Positions 34,852-43,648 of a stretch of DNA of 64,000 nt are shown here, in pieces. The notes below the pieces were generated by a model. The model ran no database searches. It was not told where the DNA came from and worked only from the letters and a program-made list of their open reading frames with translations. The stretch is from CANDYO01 sp964627795. GTDB taxonomy: Bacteria > Pseudomonadota > Alphaproteobacteria > Rickettsiales > CANDYO01. The DNA is taken from contig CAZVLF010000004.1 in the NCBI GenBank assembly GCA_964627795.1, forward strand, positions 97,758 to 161,757, in the 5' to 3' direction. The first letter of the stretch is position 1. Every line of letters begins with the position of its first letter. Made by a program: the position numbers and the translations under genes.

Positions 34852-36744
34852 TTAGCTTTCTATTCTTGCTAATAAGTTATTCATCCTTCTTGAGAAAGCG
34901 CTGATATCAGCAACTGGCTCGCCTTCAATGATACAAGCTTGGTCATATAGAGCAAGAACAAGTTCTTGAGCAAAATTAAAGTCATTTTTAGCTAAAGAAT
35001 TTTTTAATTTAACCACAATTGGATGATTGATATTAATTTCTAAAATCTTAGCAAAACTTCTACCAATTTGTTTTTGATCTTTAAGATAGCGTTCCATTCT
35101 AATATCCATAGCACCTTCTGCTACTGCTAAACATACAGGACTATCAACAAGTTTTCCAGATATTTTCGCATCCATGATTGTTGAGCCTAAAACCTGTTTA
35201 AAATAATCAATGATGGTTTTATTATCGTTAGTTTCATTTTCTTCTGTTGTAGTGTCTTGATTTTGATCTTTTGGATCAGTTATTTTTTCTAGGTCAATTC
35301 CACTTCTAGTTACAGATTTTAATTCCTTATCTTTATAAGTATGAACCACATTTACCCAGAAATCGTCAACTGTATCAGTAAATAGTAACACATCTATATC
35401 ATGCTTTAAGAATCCTTCTAATTGAGGGCTATTCTTTGCCTTTTCGTATGAATCACCACTTAAATAGAAGATGTTTTCTTGGCCTTCCTTCATATTTGCA
35501 ATATATTCTGCTAAGCTAATATATTTATCATGGAGTGCACTTCTAAATAAGCATACTTCTAAAAGTTTTTCTTTCTCATCTGCAGGAAGAGCTTCACATA
35601 AACCCTCTTTTAAAACTGCACCAAAATTATTCCAAAATTCATTATAGCTTGCAGGATCTTTCTCAAGTTTAGATTTTAGCTCGCTAATAACTTTTTTAGT
35701 GATTGATTTGCGAATTTTTTCTAATGAGTGGTTATGTTGAAGAGTTTCTCTACTTATGTTAAGTGGTAAATCTTCTGAATCAACCACGCCATGAAGGAAA
35801 CGTAAGTATGAAGGTGCTAATGGTATACCTTCAGCTCCAATAAATACTCTTTTTACATATAATTTTACTTTACTATTTCTATCTGGATTAAATAAATCAA
35901 ATGGCTTAGAAGATGGTATGTAAAGTAAATTAGTAAATTCAACCATACCCTCATTTTTATTATGAATAATATGCCACGGGCTATCTGGAAGATGAGAAAC
36001 TTGTTTATAAAATTCTTGATGCTGTTCTGATGAAATTTCATTTTTAGGGCGCATCCAAATTGCAGAAGCATTATTGACTATTTCTGCTTCGCCTTCGCTT
36101 GGAATCACTTCAATAGGGAAAGCAATATGATCAGAATAAGTTTTAATTATATGTTTAATTCTAAATTTATCAAGAAAATCATCCTGATCTGTTTTTAACG
36201 ATAAAATAATAGATGTTCCACGTGGGTGGCTTTCATCATCTAATTGCTTTAAAGTATATTCTCCATCACCTTTAGAATTCCATTGCCATACTTCTTTCTC
36301 ACCAGCTTTCCGAGTAATTACTTGAATTTCTTCTGCAACCATGAATCCTGAATAAAATCCTACCCCAAATTGGCCGATTAATTGCAAATCCTTATTTGCA
36401 TCACCAGTTAATTTAGAAACAAAATTTTGAGTTCCAGAGCGAGCAATAGTACCAATATTTTCAATTAGATCTATACGGTTCATTCCAATTCCGTTATCCG
36501 TGACCGTTAATTTTCTATTTGTTTCATCAATAGTTATTTTTATTTTGAAATCAGTGTCACTTTTAGTAAGTTCTGGATTAGTTATAGATAAATATCTTAA
36601 TTTATCACAGGCATCTGAAGAATTGGAGATTAGCTCTCTAAGAAAAATATCTTTATTGGCATAAAGTGAATGGATCATTAGTTGAAGTATTTTTCCAACT
36701 TCGGCATCAAATTTAATATGTTCTTCTTTATAAGATGTTGTCAT
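34852..36744 (-). CDS. htpG: Molecular chaperone HtpG (Hsp90)
   Basis: A 630-residue bacterial Hsp90. The N-terminal ATPase has LRELISNSSDACDKLRY, the Asp in TVTDNGIGM and the lid GQFGVGFYSGFMVA. The middle domain has RVFIGAEGIPLAPSYLRFLHGVVDSEDLPLNISRE split across the ATP-loop Arg region. The C-terminal dimerisation domain ends FSRRMNNLLARIES, without the eukaryotic MEEVD tail. It holds late folding intermediates together with DnaK. Start ATG 36744. The 96 bases to the next upstream gene, on the same strand, could hold a promoter, but no clear heat-shock sigma-32 sequence was recognised. Confidence 0.98.
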   Translation of the reverse strand: MTTSYKEEHIKFDAEVGKILQLMIHSLYANKDIFLRELISNSSDACDKLRYLSITNPELTKSDTDFKIKITIDETNRKLTVTDNGIGMNRIDLIENIGTIARSGTQNFVSKLTGDANKDLQLIGQFGVGFYSGFMVAEEIQVITRKAGEKEVWQWNSKGDGEYTLKQLDDESHPRGTSIILSLKTDQDDFLDKFRIKHIIKTYSDHIAFPIEVIPSEGEAEIVNNASAIWMRPKNEISSEQHQEFYKQVSHLPDSPWHIIHNKNEGMVEFTNLLYIPSSKPFDLFNPDRNSKVKLYVKRVFIGAEGIPLAPSYLRFLHGVVDSEDLPLNISRETLQHNHSLEKIRKSITKKVISELKSKLEKDPASYNEFWNNFGAVLKEGLCEALPADEKEKLLEVCLFRSALHDKYISLAEYIANMKEGQENIFYLSGDSYEKAKNSPQLEGFLKHDIDVLLFTDTVDDFWVNVVHTYKDKELKSVTRSGIDLEKITDPKDQNQDTTTEENETNDNKTIIDYFKQVLGSTIMDAKISGKLVDSPVCLAVAEGAMDIRMERYLKDQKQIGRSFAKILEININHPIVVKLKNSLAKNDFNFAQELVLALYDQACIIEGEPVADISAFSRRMNNLLARIES

Positions 36745-36840
36745 AGATTTACCTTTAGCAAAATATTAATAATCAAATTTTATATAAGGTGGATATCTTA
36801 AATATCAATAGTGGTTAATATTTTTTTTATAAATACTGCT

Positions 36841-38490
36841 TCACTGTGACCTTGAGTTTGCTCTATTTCCAATAGATGGTGGAGTAAAGTCAGGTTTTAT
36901 AGGCTTTTTAGAAGAGGCTGACATTATTCCTGATATCTTATCTAGGTGTTTAGTAAGTTTCTTAAGCTTATAATTTTGAAAATCTTTGCCAGTTATTGTA
37001 GTATATATAAGCTGCTTTATTCTTTTAAACATGCTAGGCTGCCTATTTTCAATGTAGGATCTAATATCTTTGCTGAGTTGAGGGTTAGTTTTTAAAGCTT
37101 CATCACCAGCTATAAAAGCAAGAGATTCCTGTATATTTTGAGCATATTTAGGCTTACCAGAAGTTTTTGTTGTGCTTTTAAGGGTGTTATCAATTTTAGC
37201 CTTGATTATAAAGCCAACAACTTCTTCTTGCATCTGCGGTTCTAGCTTTGTAAGCTGAGCAAGGTTTTTTAAACCATTATCACTAAGTTTTTCCACCAGA
37301 AGTTCTAATTCATTTAATTTTAAATTACCTGACAATTTTTGTAAGTTTTGTTGTGAAAGTTCATGTGTTAACCCAGGAGTGTTTAAAAGCACCACCAGTT
37401 TTTCCTTAGAAATAGCCTTTTCTTTAGCTACAAAATGATTATTTAACGTTCTATGCTTAATGCATTCTGGCAATTCATATTCTTCATTTTGAGGGTGATC
37501 AATAATTGAGGCAGTAATTATTTCAGGAGCTTTATGAATTGGTAGAGTATAAAGTTTTTTAACTTTATTTCGACTTAGTTTTTCAATGTCAACTTCAATA
37601 GCCATTTTTGCATATGGAAGATATTCTCCTGTAGGGCTCTTATTTCCATACTCATCAATTAAAACTTTTCTTTTATCATCTAATTCATATTCTGGATTAT
37701 ATATAGTTGACTCAATTTTTAATTTTGATAGAGTAAGTCTTCCATCTTCCTTTGTTTTAACAGTCCATGTTTCTTCTCTAGGATGAGTGGAAATTGATTG
37801 AATATTTTTAAATATTCCATTTTCTTCTTGAATTCCAAGCGAAGCTGAAAATGAACCAATAGATCTTTGATTATATCGTGCAATTATATAATTCATTTGC
37901 TCTTCATTTGCACCAGATTTTTTCATAAATTCTTTTTTAAAAATCTCTAATTCTGCTGGCGAAAGATATTCTTTATTTTCGGTTTGCTGACTTTGAGGCC
38001 TATTATTTATTATACCATCAATAATTTCTTTGTTTAGATTCTCATGGAGTATCTTTCCATTTTCATCAACAATTTTTACTGCATGTCTAAAAGGAAAGTC
38101 TCGTTTAAACTGCCCTTGGTAAGCTTCACTTAATTCTCTAACAATAGCTTCTTTATCTTTATTGGCGTGAAGTTTTTTACGTAAATTATAAAGGTGAGTT
38201 AACGAGTTAGAATTAGAACTGTCGCTAGAAGTAAAATATTTGCTAAAATTTTTTACTTCAGGAAGGGATTTTTTTAGTAAAATATCTATTTCATCAATAA
38301 GTATTTCTCTTTCTTTAGGAAGAAAATGTCCTTTTGGGTTTTTCTCATATAGTTTGACAAGGTGATCAATTACAGGGTTATAAGTTTCTATTAACTGCTC
38401 TCTTAAAAGCTGAGGTATTGTATTAAATTTTTTTGTAACTTTTTCATCTTTAAGTATGCTACCGATTTCTATAGAAAAAGACTGTTTCAT
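36841..38490 (-). CDS. Hypothetical protein, 549 residues, possible secreted effector
   Basis: No family is recognised. It is soluble and charged, without a signal peptide or membrane helix. Parts in order: a helical N-terminal third (residues 1-130); a middle with the strand-rich segment SIGSFSASLGIQEENGIF and REETWTVKTKEDGRLTLSKLKIESTIYNP; a helical, leucine-rich stretch around 345-420 (LSGNLKLNELELLVEKLSDNGLKNLAQL) that resembles an irregular solenoid; and a proline/serine/arginine-rich tail (KPDFTPPSIGNRANSRSQ). It has a strong Shine-Dalgarno site (AAGGAG before ATG 38490) and so is well translated. The basic, disordered C-terminus is compatible with a type IV secretion signal, but this is inference only. 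Confidence 0.65.
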   Translation of the reverse strand: MKQSFSIEIGSILKDEKVTKKFNTIPQLLREQLIETYNPVIDHLVKLYEKNPKGHFLPKEREILIDEIDILLKKSLPEVKNFSKYFTSSDSSNSNSLTHLYNLRKKLHANKDKEAIVRELSEAYQGQFKRDFPFRHAVKIVDENGKILHENLNKEIIDGIINNRPQSQQTENKEYLSPAELEIFKKEFMKKSGANEEQMNYIIARYNQRSIGSFSASLGIQEENGIFKNIQSISTHPREETWTVKTKEDGRLTLSKLKIESTIYNPEYELDDKRKVLIDEYGNKSPTGEYLPYAKMAIEVDIEKLSRNKVKKLYTLPIHKAPEIITASIIDHPQNEEYELPECIKHRTLNNHFVAKEKAISKEKLVVLLNTPGLTHELSQQNLQKLSGNLKLNELELLVEKLSDNGLKNLAQLTKLEPQMQEEVVGFIIKAKIDNTLKSTTKTSGKPKYAQNIQESLAFIAGDEALKTNPQLSKDIRSYIENRQPSMFKRIKQLIYTTITGKDFQNYKLKKLTKHLDKISGIMSASSKKPIKPDFTPPSIGNRANSRSQ

Positions 38491-38644
38491 GATATTTCTC
38501 CTTTTTAAAAATTTTATTTTAAAAAGATTAATAAAAAGTAAAAAAGGTAATTAACTGCTGTTAAAATATCCTCTTGTATAAAAAGTTAAAATATGTTAAC
38601 CTAAAAATTAATAATTTAATTATTTGCTTTTTAGGAGAACATAT

Positions 38645-38941
38645 ATGCTTGCTCATCAAATGTTATCACTAGATTTTTATGATGCGGTAATTTCAAATAA
38701 TGTTTATGAAGTAAAAAATATCCTTGAACAAAATCTTAATGCTGAAGAAAAAATATCAGTCAAAATTATTACTGGATTATTGATGATTGCTGTTGAAAAT
38801 AAGCTTACTAATGTGGCTAAAACCATATTAGAATATAATGATTATTCAAGAGAAAAAATCCTTTCTAAGCATTTAAATGTGATATTATGTGTTGCAGCTA
38901 AAAACAATATTTTGAAAGATTTACAAGTTACCTTTCATTAA
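38645..38941 (+). CDS. Small ankyrin-repeat-like protein
   Basis: A 98-residue protein with three helix-turn-helix units of about 33 residues: DFYDAVISNNVYEVKNILEQ, GLLMIAVENKLTNVAKTILEY and NVILCVAAKNNILKDLQ. Each has the ankyrin pattern of a short helix with Ala, a small turn, then a V-K-x-I-L-type helix, but the TPLH signature is lost, so the repeats are degenerate. ATG 38645 has AGGAGA (38634-38639) at correct spacing and is chosen over the in-frame TTG at 38624. Ankyrin proteins are common host-directed proteins in Rickettsiales; this one could also be a fragment of a larger ancestor. It is divergently oriented to the 549-residue unknown. Confidence 0.6.
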   Translation: MLAHQMLSLDFYDAVISNNVYEVKNILEQNLNAEEKISVKIITGLLMIAVENKLTNVAKTILEYNDYSREKILSKHLNVILCVAAKNNILKDLQVTFH

Positions 38942-39002
38942 TTTTTAAGTTATGTTAAGCTCCTGATATTTTAGTTATTAATTAAATACGAGGGGTTTTA
39001 AA

Positions 39003-40298
39003 GTGATAAAAATGCCTCATTGGCCAGTACCAATTGGTAATAAGCCAATAGATCTAGGACTAACAAGGGTTAGATCATTATTATCTAAGATTGGTAATCC
39101 AGAGCGAAAACTACCGCCAATTATTCATGTTGCTGGGACAAATGGAAAAGGATCAACTACAGCTTTTTTGAAGTCAATTTGGCAAGCAGCAGGTTATAAA
39201 GTTCATTGTTATACTTCCCCTCATTTAGTTAGTTTTAATGAAAGAATAAATATTCTTGGAACTAATATTGATGATGATCTACTCTATGAAGTTTGTGAAG
39301 AATGTAGGCTGGCTTCTGAAGCTATAGACATAAGACCTACTTTTTTTGAAGGTACTACAGTTGCAGCTTTACTTGCTTTCAGTAAAATAGAGGCTGACTT
39401 AGTTATTCTTGAAACAGGCTTAGGTGGAAGATTAGATGCAACCAACGTAATTGATAATCCACTATTTTCGATAATTACTTCCATCTCCTTTGATCATACT
39501 GAATATCTTGGCAATTCTTTAGACTTAATTGCCCGTGAAAAATCAGGAATAATTAAAAAAAATTGTCCAACTATTATTAGCCAACAATATTCTGAGGCAA
39601 TGGAAGTAATTTTAAAATTTTGTGATGCTCTTGAATCTAAGTCTTATGCTTTTGAGTATGATTGGATGGTTTTAAAAAATGAGAATAACTTGCCCGCTTA
39701 TCGTAGTAAGGACAAAGAGCTTTTATTTCCTAGGCTTGGATTAATTGGCGACCATCAATATATAAATGCAGGCAATGCGATTACAGCAGCTCTCCAAGCA
39801 AAAGATTTTAAAATAAAAGATGAAGATATTATTTCTGGTTTAACTAAAGCTTCTTGGCCAGCAAGATTACAAAGGTTGCTTGATGGGGAAATAATAAATA
39901 AGTTGCCAAAGAATTGGGAAATATGGGTGGATGGTGCGCACAATGAAGCAGGCGCTCATGTATTATCTATGTGGTTAGAAGAGAGCCCGGAAATACCCAC
40001 TTATATGATTTTTGGTATGACAAGAGGGCGTGATTGCCAGAAATTTTTAAATAGTTTTAAAGGTAAAATAAAACATATTGGTGGTGTTTTAATTGAAGCC
40101 GAGCCATCAAGCTATGGAAGTGAGTATATAAAGTTAGAAGCAGTAAAGGCAGGTTTTGATGCACAAGCTTATGAAGATGTAGACCAGGCTTTATTTGAAA
40201 TTACAAAAAAGGAAAACGATCCTGCACGAATTATTATTTGTGGTTCATTATATCTAGCAGGAGATATTCTTTATAAAAACCAACGTTTTTATAGGTAA
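39003..40298 (+). CDS. folC: Bifunctional folylpolyglutamate/dihydrofolate synthase
   Basis: A 431-residue Mur-ligase-like enzyme adding glutamate to dihydropteroate and to reduced folates. Visible: P-loop HVAGTNGKGSTTAFL (residues 41-55), the SPHLVSFNERI and FEGTTVAALLAFS segments, ETGLGGRLDATNVI, and SFDHTEYLGNSLDLIAREKSGIIK. The C-terminal domain has WEIWVDGAHNEAGAHVL. The start is GTG 39003, with Shine-Dalgarno AGGGG (38991-38995) at 7-base spacing; the ATG at 39012 is further than ideal from that site. The photolyase gene begins 3 bases after its stop, a probable two-gene operon that may have a chromophore link. Confidence 0.95.
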   Translation: MIKMPHWPVPIGNKPIDLGLTRVRSLLSKIGNPERKLPPIIHVAGTNGKGSTTAFLKSIWQAAGYKVHCYTSPHLVSFNERINILGTNIDDDLLYEVCEECRLASEAIDIRPTFFEGTTVAALLAFSKIEADLVILETGLGGRLDATNVIDNPLFSIITSISFDHTEYLGNSLDLIAREKSGIIKKNCPTIISQQYSEAMEVILKFCDALESKSYAFEYDWMVLKNENNLPAYRSKDKELLFPRLGLIGDHQYINAGNAITAALQAKDFKIKDEDIISGLTKASWPARLQRLLDGEIINKLPKNWEIWVDGAHNEAGAHVLSMWLEESPEIPTYMIFGMTRGRDCQKFLNSFKGKIKHIGGVLIEAEPSSYGSEYIKLEAVKAGFDAQAYEDVDQALFEITKKENDPARIIICGSLYLAGDILYKNQRFYR

Positions 40299-40301
40299 AA
40301 A

Positions 40302-41720
40302 ATGGAAGATGCAGCAATTTTTTGGTTTAGAAATGATTTAAGAATCTCAGACAACCCAGGTTTATTTCAAGCGGCAAGAAGTAAGAGAATCTTTTTAATA
40401 TATATATTAGATGAAGAAGATGAAAAGTTTAAATTAGGTGGAGCAAGCAAGGTTTGGTTATATCATTCACTTCATAGTTTAAATAAGTCTTTAAGTGGAA
40501 AATTAAATATTTATAAGGGCGATAGTTTATCAATAATAGATAAATTAGTGAATGAAAAAAATATAAAATCAGTTCATTGGAATAGACGCTATTGGGCAGA
40601 GCAAATCAATAAAGATAGTCAAATAAAATCTCTTCTTAATGATAAAGGAATTAATGCAGAAAGCTATAATGGGAGCTTGTTGTTTGAGCCTTGGGAAGTG
40701 TTAAAAGATGATAAAAGCTATTATAAGGTTTTTACTCCTTTTTATCGACGGGGCTATCAAAGCAGTTTTCCACGAGAGGTTTTAGACTCACCTGAACTTT
40801 CGTGGTTAGTTAAAGATAGTAGTAGCTTAACTATTGAACAATTAGAATTATTGCCTAAAAAAGATTGGCATATTAGTTTAATGAAAGGATGTAAGGTTGG
40901 AGAACAAGTAGCACAAAATAAATTATTCGAGTTTCTTGATAATAATATCTTAAATTATGATAATGAGCGAAATTACCCATATCTTAATTCTAGTTCTATG
41001 CTTTCTCCTCATCTTTGTTTTGGAGAAATTTCTCCTAATCAAGTTTGGCATGCTACAAAGTTAAAAGAAGAAATGCATAAAAACAACCCAGGAATAGAAA
41101 ATTTTTTAAAGGAAATATCCTGGAGGGAATTCTCATATTATTTACTTTATCATTTTAAGGATTTGCCTAGCAAGAATTTCAATGAAAAATTCAATAATTT
41201 TGCTTGGGTTGATAATAATGATAAACTTTTTGAGAAATGGAAAAGAGGCTTAACAGGTCATCCACTTATTGATGCTGGAATGAGACAATTATGGCAAACT
41301 GGTTATATGCATAATCGAATTAGAATGGTGGTTGGATCTTTTTTAGTTAAAAACCTAGGCATACACTGGCATAAGGGACAAGACTGGTTTTGGGATTGTT
41401 TATTTGATGCAGATATGGCTAGCAATAGTTTCAATTGGCAATGGGTAGCAGGTTGTGGAGCTGATGCCGCACCTTATTTTAGGATTTTTAATCCAATTAC
41501 CCAAGGAGAAAAATTTGACCCAGAGGGAATTTATACCAGAAAATTTGTTCCTGAACTAAAAAAACTTCCTAATAAGTTTATATTTAGGCCGTGGGAAGCT
41601 CCTTCTAATATTTTAAAAGAGGCTGGAGTTATTCTAGGGGAGAATTATCCTTATCCTATAGTTGATATAAATGAATCAAGAAATGAAGCATTAAGAGCAT
41701 ATAAGAATTTAAATCTATAA
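40302..41720 (+). CDS. phr: Deoxyribodipyrimidine photolyase, class I CPD type (copy 2)
   Basis: A 472-residue class I CPD photolyase, complete: antenna domain IFWFRNDLRISDNPGL, WNRRYW and FEPWEVLKD; FAD domain LSPHLCFGEISPNQVW, ISWREFSYYLL, GMRQLWQTGYMHNRIRM, and the pocket DADMASNSFNWQWVAGCGAD with flavin-proximal Asn and dimer-stacking Trp. It is clearly related to the copy at 14251 (many identical blocks) but has diverged over its whole length, so this is an old duplication or two separate acquisitions. It directly follows folC (3 bases); class I photolyases usually use methenyl-tetrahydrofolate polyglutamate as antenna, so co-expression makes sense. A terminator follows. Confidence 0.94.
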   Translation: MEDAAIFWFRNDLRISDNPGLFQAARSKRIFLIYILDEEDEKFKLGGASKVWLYHSLHSLNKSLSGKLNIYKGDSLSIIDKLVNEKNIKSVHWNRRYWAEQINKDSQIKSLLNDKGINAESYNGSLLFEPWEVLKDDKSYYKVFTPFYRRGYQSSFPREVLDSPELSWLVKDSSSLTIEQLELLPKKDWHISLMKGCKVGEQVAQNKLFEFLDNNILNYDNERNYPYLNSSSMLSPHLCFGEISPNQVWHATKLKEEMHKNNPGIENFLKEISWREFSYYLLYHFKDLPSKNFNEKFNNFAWVDNNDKLFEKWKRGLTGHPLIDAGMRQLWQTGYMHNRIRMVVGSFLVKNLGIHWHKGQDWFWDCLFDADMASNSFNWQWVAGCGADAAPYFRIFNPITQGEKFDPEGIYTRKFVPELKKLPNKFIFRPWEAPSNILKEAGVILGENYPYPIVDINESRNEALRAYKNLNL

Positions 41721-41805
41721 GTCTTTTATTTTGTAGTAACTAAAGCATCTTCTCTTTAGCACATAGCTTGCTTTAAAAACTTAGGTTTAATTATTGGGTG
41801 GTTTT

Positions 41806-41857
41806 AAAGAAGCTCGTGTGGAGTGCTAAAAAGCTGAAGTTTACGAGCTTCTTTTTA
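41806..41857 (+). terminator. Rho-independent terminator downstream of phr
   Basis: A perfect 12-bp stem pairs AAAGAAGCTCGT (41806-41817) with ACGAGCTTCTTT (41843-41854); the loop is 25 bases and a T run overlaps the 3' arm. It lies 85 bases after the phr stop. The rest of the 428-base gap to tRNA-Ser shows nothing recognisable. Confidence 0.7.
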
Positions 41858-42148
41858 TAACAACTATTTATATATTATTATTAAAATCTATATTTAAGGT
41901 TATATACATACCATTTAATGTAACAAAACAACTATCGTAAGGATCTAAACTTACTGTCAAGCATTGGATTCATCAGGGTTCATCATAATTTTAAGTAAAC
42001 TCCTTCATTATAGGCTCATAACTAATAATTGAAAATTATGTATATGAAAATATGTATAGATATTTGGATAAAATGTTTACTAGATTCAAATAAGATCTAT
42101 GGTGATAGAAAGAATAATATAAAATATGAAGATTAAATTTTCTAAGAG

Positions 42149-42238
42149 TGGCGGATAGAGTGGGATTCGAACCCACGGTATGCGTAAACATACGCCGGTT
42201 TTCAAGACCGGTTCCTTAAACCGCTCGGACATCTATCC
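42149..42238 (-). tRNA. tRNA-Ser (anticodon TGA)
   Basis: A 90-base tRNA on the minus strand. The acceptor GGATAGA pairs with TCTATCC, discriminator G, and CCA is encoded. The anticodon loop CTTGAAA gives TGA. A long variable arm (GCGTATGTTTACGCATAC region) is characteristic of Ser, Leu and Tyr class II tRNAs. The T-loop is GTTCGAATC. It reads UCA and related Ser codons. Confidence 0.97.
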
Positions 42239-42353
42239 GGAAGTAGTTTTATCAATAATAATTATTTAGGTCAAGAGATATTTGCAAATAGCTGTTTAAT
42301 TTTTTGCATGGATTTTATTAATATGATATTTTTAGTAAAAAGAGAATATATTG

Positions 42354-42962
42354 ATGTTTTATAATACAAGTTTAGATAATCATAATTTACGCCATAACCC
42401 TTTTAAATCTTGCATAATACCAAGGCCAATAGCTTGGATTTCAACTATAAGTCAAGAAAAAATTGTTAATATTGCTCCATACAGCTATTTTAATGCCATT
42501 GCAGACCTTCCTCCAATGGTGATGTTTGCTAGTGGATTTAAAGAAGATGGGGCATTAAAAGATACAATCCGTAATATTAAACAATCAAAGGAATTTGTGG
42601 TTAATATAGTTCCTTATTCATTGAAAGATAAAATGCAATTATCTTCACAAAATTTACCTTATAATAATAGTGAGGCTGAGGAATTTGGTATTAATTTAGC
42701 TGATTGTAAGCTTATAAAAACGCCAAGAATTAAGGAAGTACCAATTAGTTTAGAATGTGAATATGTAAAAATAGTAAGTTTAGACCATGATCAAGAGAAG
42801 GTAAGTAGCCAAATGGTTATTGGTAAGGTTATAGGAATACATATTCAAGATGAATATATTGCTGATGGAAAAATTGATGTCACTCGTTTTAAGCCAATTG
42901 CAAGGCTGGGTTACGATGAATATGCTGTAATAGAAAAAGTTTTTAAAATGAAAAGGGGATAA
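42354..42962 (+). CDS. Flavin reductase-like FMN-binding split-barrel protein
   Basis: A 202-residue protein of the flavin reductase/DIM6-NTAB family (COG1853). It has PRPIAWISTISQEKIVNIAPYSYFNAIADLPPMVMFA near the N-terminus, where FMN binds, then KDTIRNIKQSKEFVVNIV and a C-terminal RLGYDEYAVIEKVFKMKRG. Such proteins reduce FMN with NAD(P)H for a partner oxygenase, or act alone as FMN oxidoreductases. Start ATG 42354 is preferred to the TTG directly before it. The next gene, dioxygenase-like, begins 1 base after its stop, so the pair is translationally coupled. Confidence 0.85.
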   Translation: MFYNTSLDNHNLRHNPFKSCIIPRPIAWISTISQEKIVNIAPYSYFNAIADLPPMVMFASGFKEDGALKDTIRNIKQSKEFVVNIVPYSLKDKMQLSSQNLPYNNSEAEEFGINLADCKLIKTPRIKEVPISLECEYVKIVSLDHDQEKVSSQMVIGKVIGIHIQDEYIADGKIDVTRFKPIARLGYDEYAVIEKVFKMKRG

Positions 42963-42963
42963 A

Positions 42964-43608
42964 ATGGTCGAATTAGCAGGCTTAATAGAAGAAGAAGCTG
43001 TTTTGGATGTATGTTCTGCTTATAAAAGACTTGGTGACGTAATTAAATATAGAGAATTTAGTTTTTTGTCTAATGAAGAAATAAGCTATTTTGCTAATTT
43101 TACGGTTTTAAACTCACACAAGAAGTTTTTTAGAAATTTTGAAGAAAATATAAACAGCTTTAAAAATTATAGCCAAAATCTTACCAGCGATATACTTATT
43201 TCTCAAATTATATTTAATAAAACTTATCAACTAATAAAAAATATGTCTTTTTGTTTTAACAAGCCAATGAAAAATTTTATGTTAAGCTTTGTTGCTAAGT
43301 CTTATTATGATGTGGAATTTGCATCCATTGATTGGCACTCAGATAGAGGTAAAGAAAAAGATGTACGAGTACTAGTTTATTTTACAGGATATACTTCTAA
43401 ATTTGCTAATAATGTTCCTGAAATTTATAAACAAATTTCTTTAGCTAAAAATTATAGTCAGTTTGCTGATATTATTGGCAATCAATATAGAAATATTTCA
43501 TTTGGTAATGGAGTTATATTTAAAAAAGGCTGGACTCAAGCAGCGCATGCAACACCAAATGAAGGAGAACATCAAAGGTTTCTAGCTTCAATTGATATAA
43601 GTATTTAA
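42964..43608 (+). CDS. Putative Fe(II)/2-oxoglutarate-type dioxygenase
   Basis: A 214-residue protein with no sure family match. The C-terminal half looks like a double-stranded beta-helix oxygenase: H125 and D127 in IDWHSDRG (HxD), RVLVYFTGYTS, FGNGVIFKKGW, then H195 in AAHATPNEG and R205 in HQRFLASIDI, giving the HxD...H iron triad and the Arg that binds 2-oxoglutarate at about the expected spacing. The N-terminal half is helical (LIEEEAVLDVCSAYKRLGD) with no known domain. It is coupled to the flavin reductase-like gene (1 base gap; AGGGGA upstream), which could supply electrons or may act separately. The substrate is unknown. The dioxygenase call rests on motif reading only. Confidence 0.5.
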   Translation: MVELAGLIEEEAVLDVCSAYKRLGDVIKYREFSFLSNEEISYFANFTVLNSHKKFFRNFEENINSFKNYSQNLTSDILISQIIFNKTYQLIKNMSFCFNKPMKNFMLSFVAKSYYDVEFASIDWHSDRGKEKDVRVLVYFTGYTSKFANNVPEIYKQISLAKNYSQFADIIGNQYRNISFGNGVIFKKGWTQAAHATPNEGEHQRFLASIDISI

Positions 43609-43610
43609 GA

Positions 43611-43642
43611 AGCTAGGAGATGTTTTACCATCTCCTAATGCT
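43611..43642 (+). terminator. Hairpin between convergent genes (probable bidirectional terminator)
   Basis: A perfect 9-bp stem pairs TAGGAGATG (43614-43622) with CATCTCCTA (43629-43637) around a 6-base loop; AGC/GCT extends it past a 2-base bulge. It sits directly after the dioxygenase-like stop and before the fabI stop. The T run is weak. Confidence 0.5.
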
Positions 43643-43648
43643 ATAAAG

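Noticed and set aside
14251..41720. The two class I photolyases as an assembly duplication
   Set aside because: They differ throughout their length in both protein and DNA and have different neighbours, so they are true paralogues.
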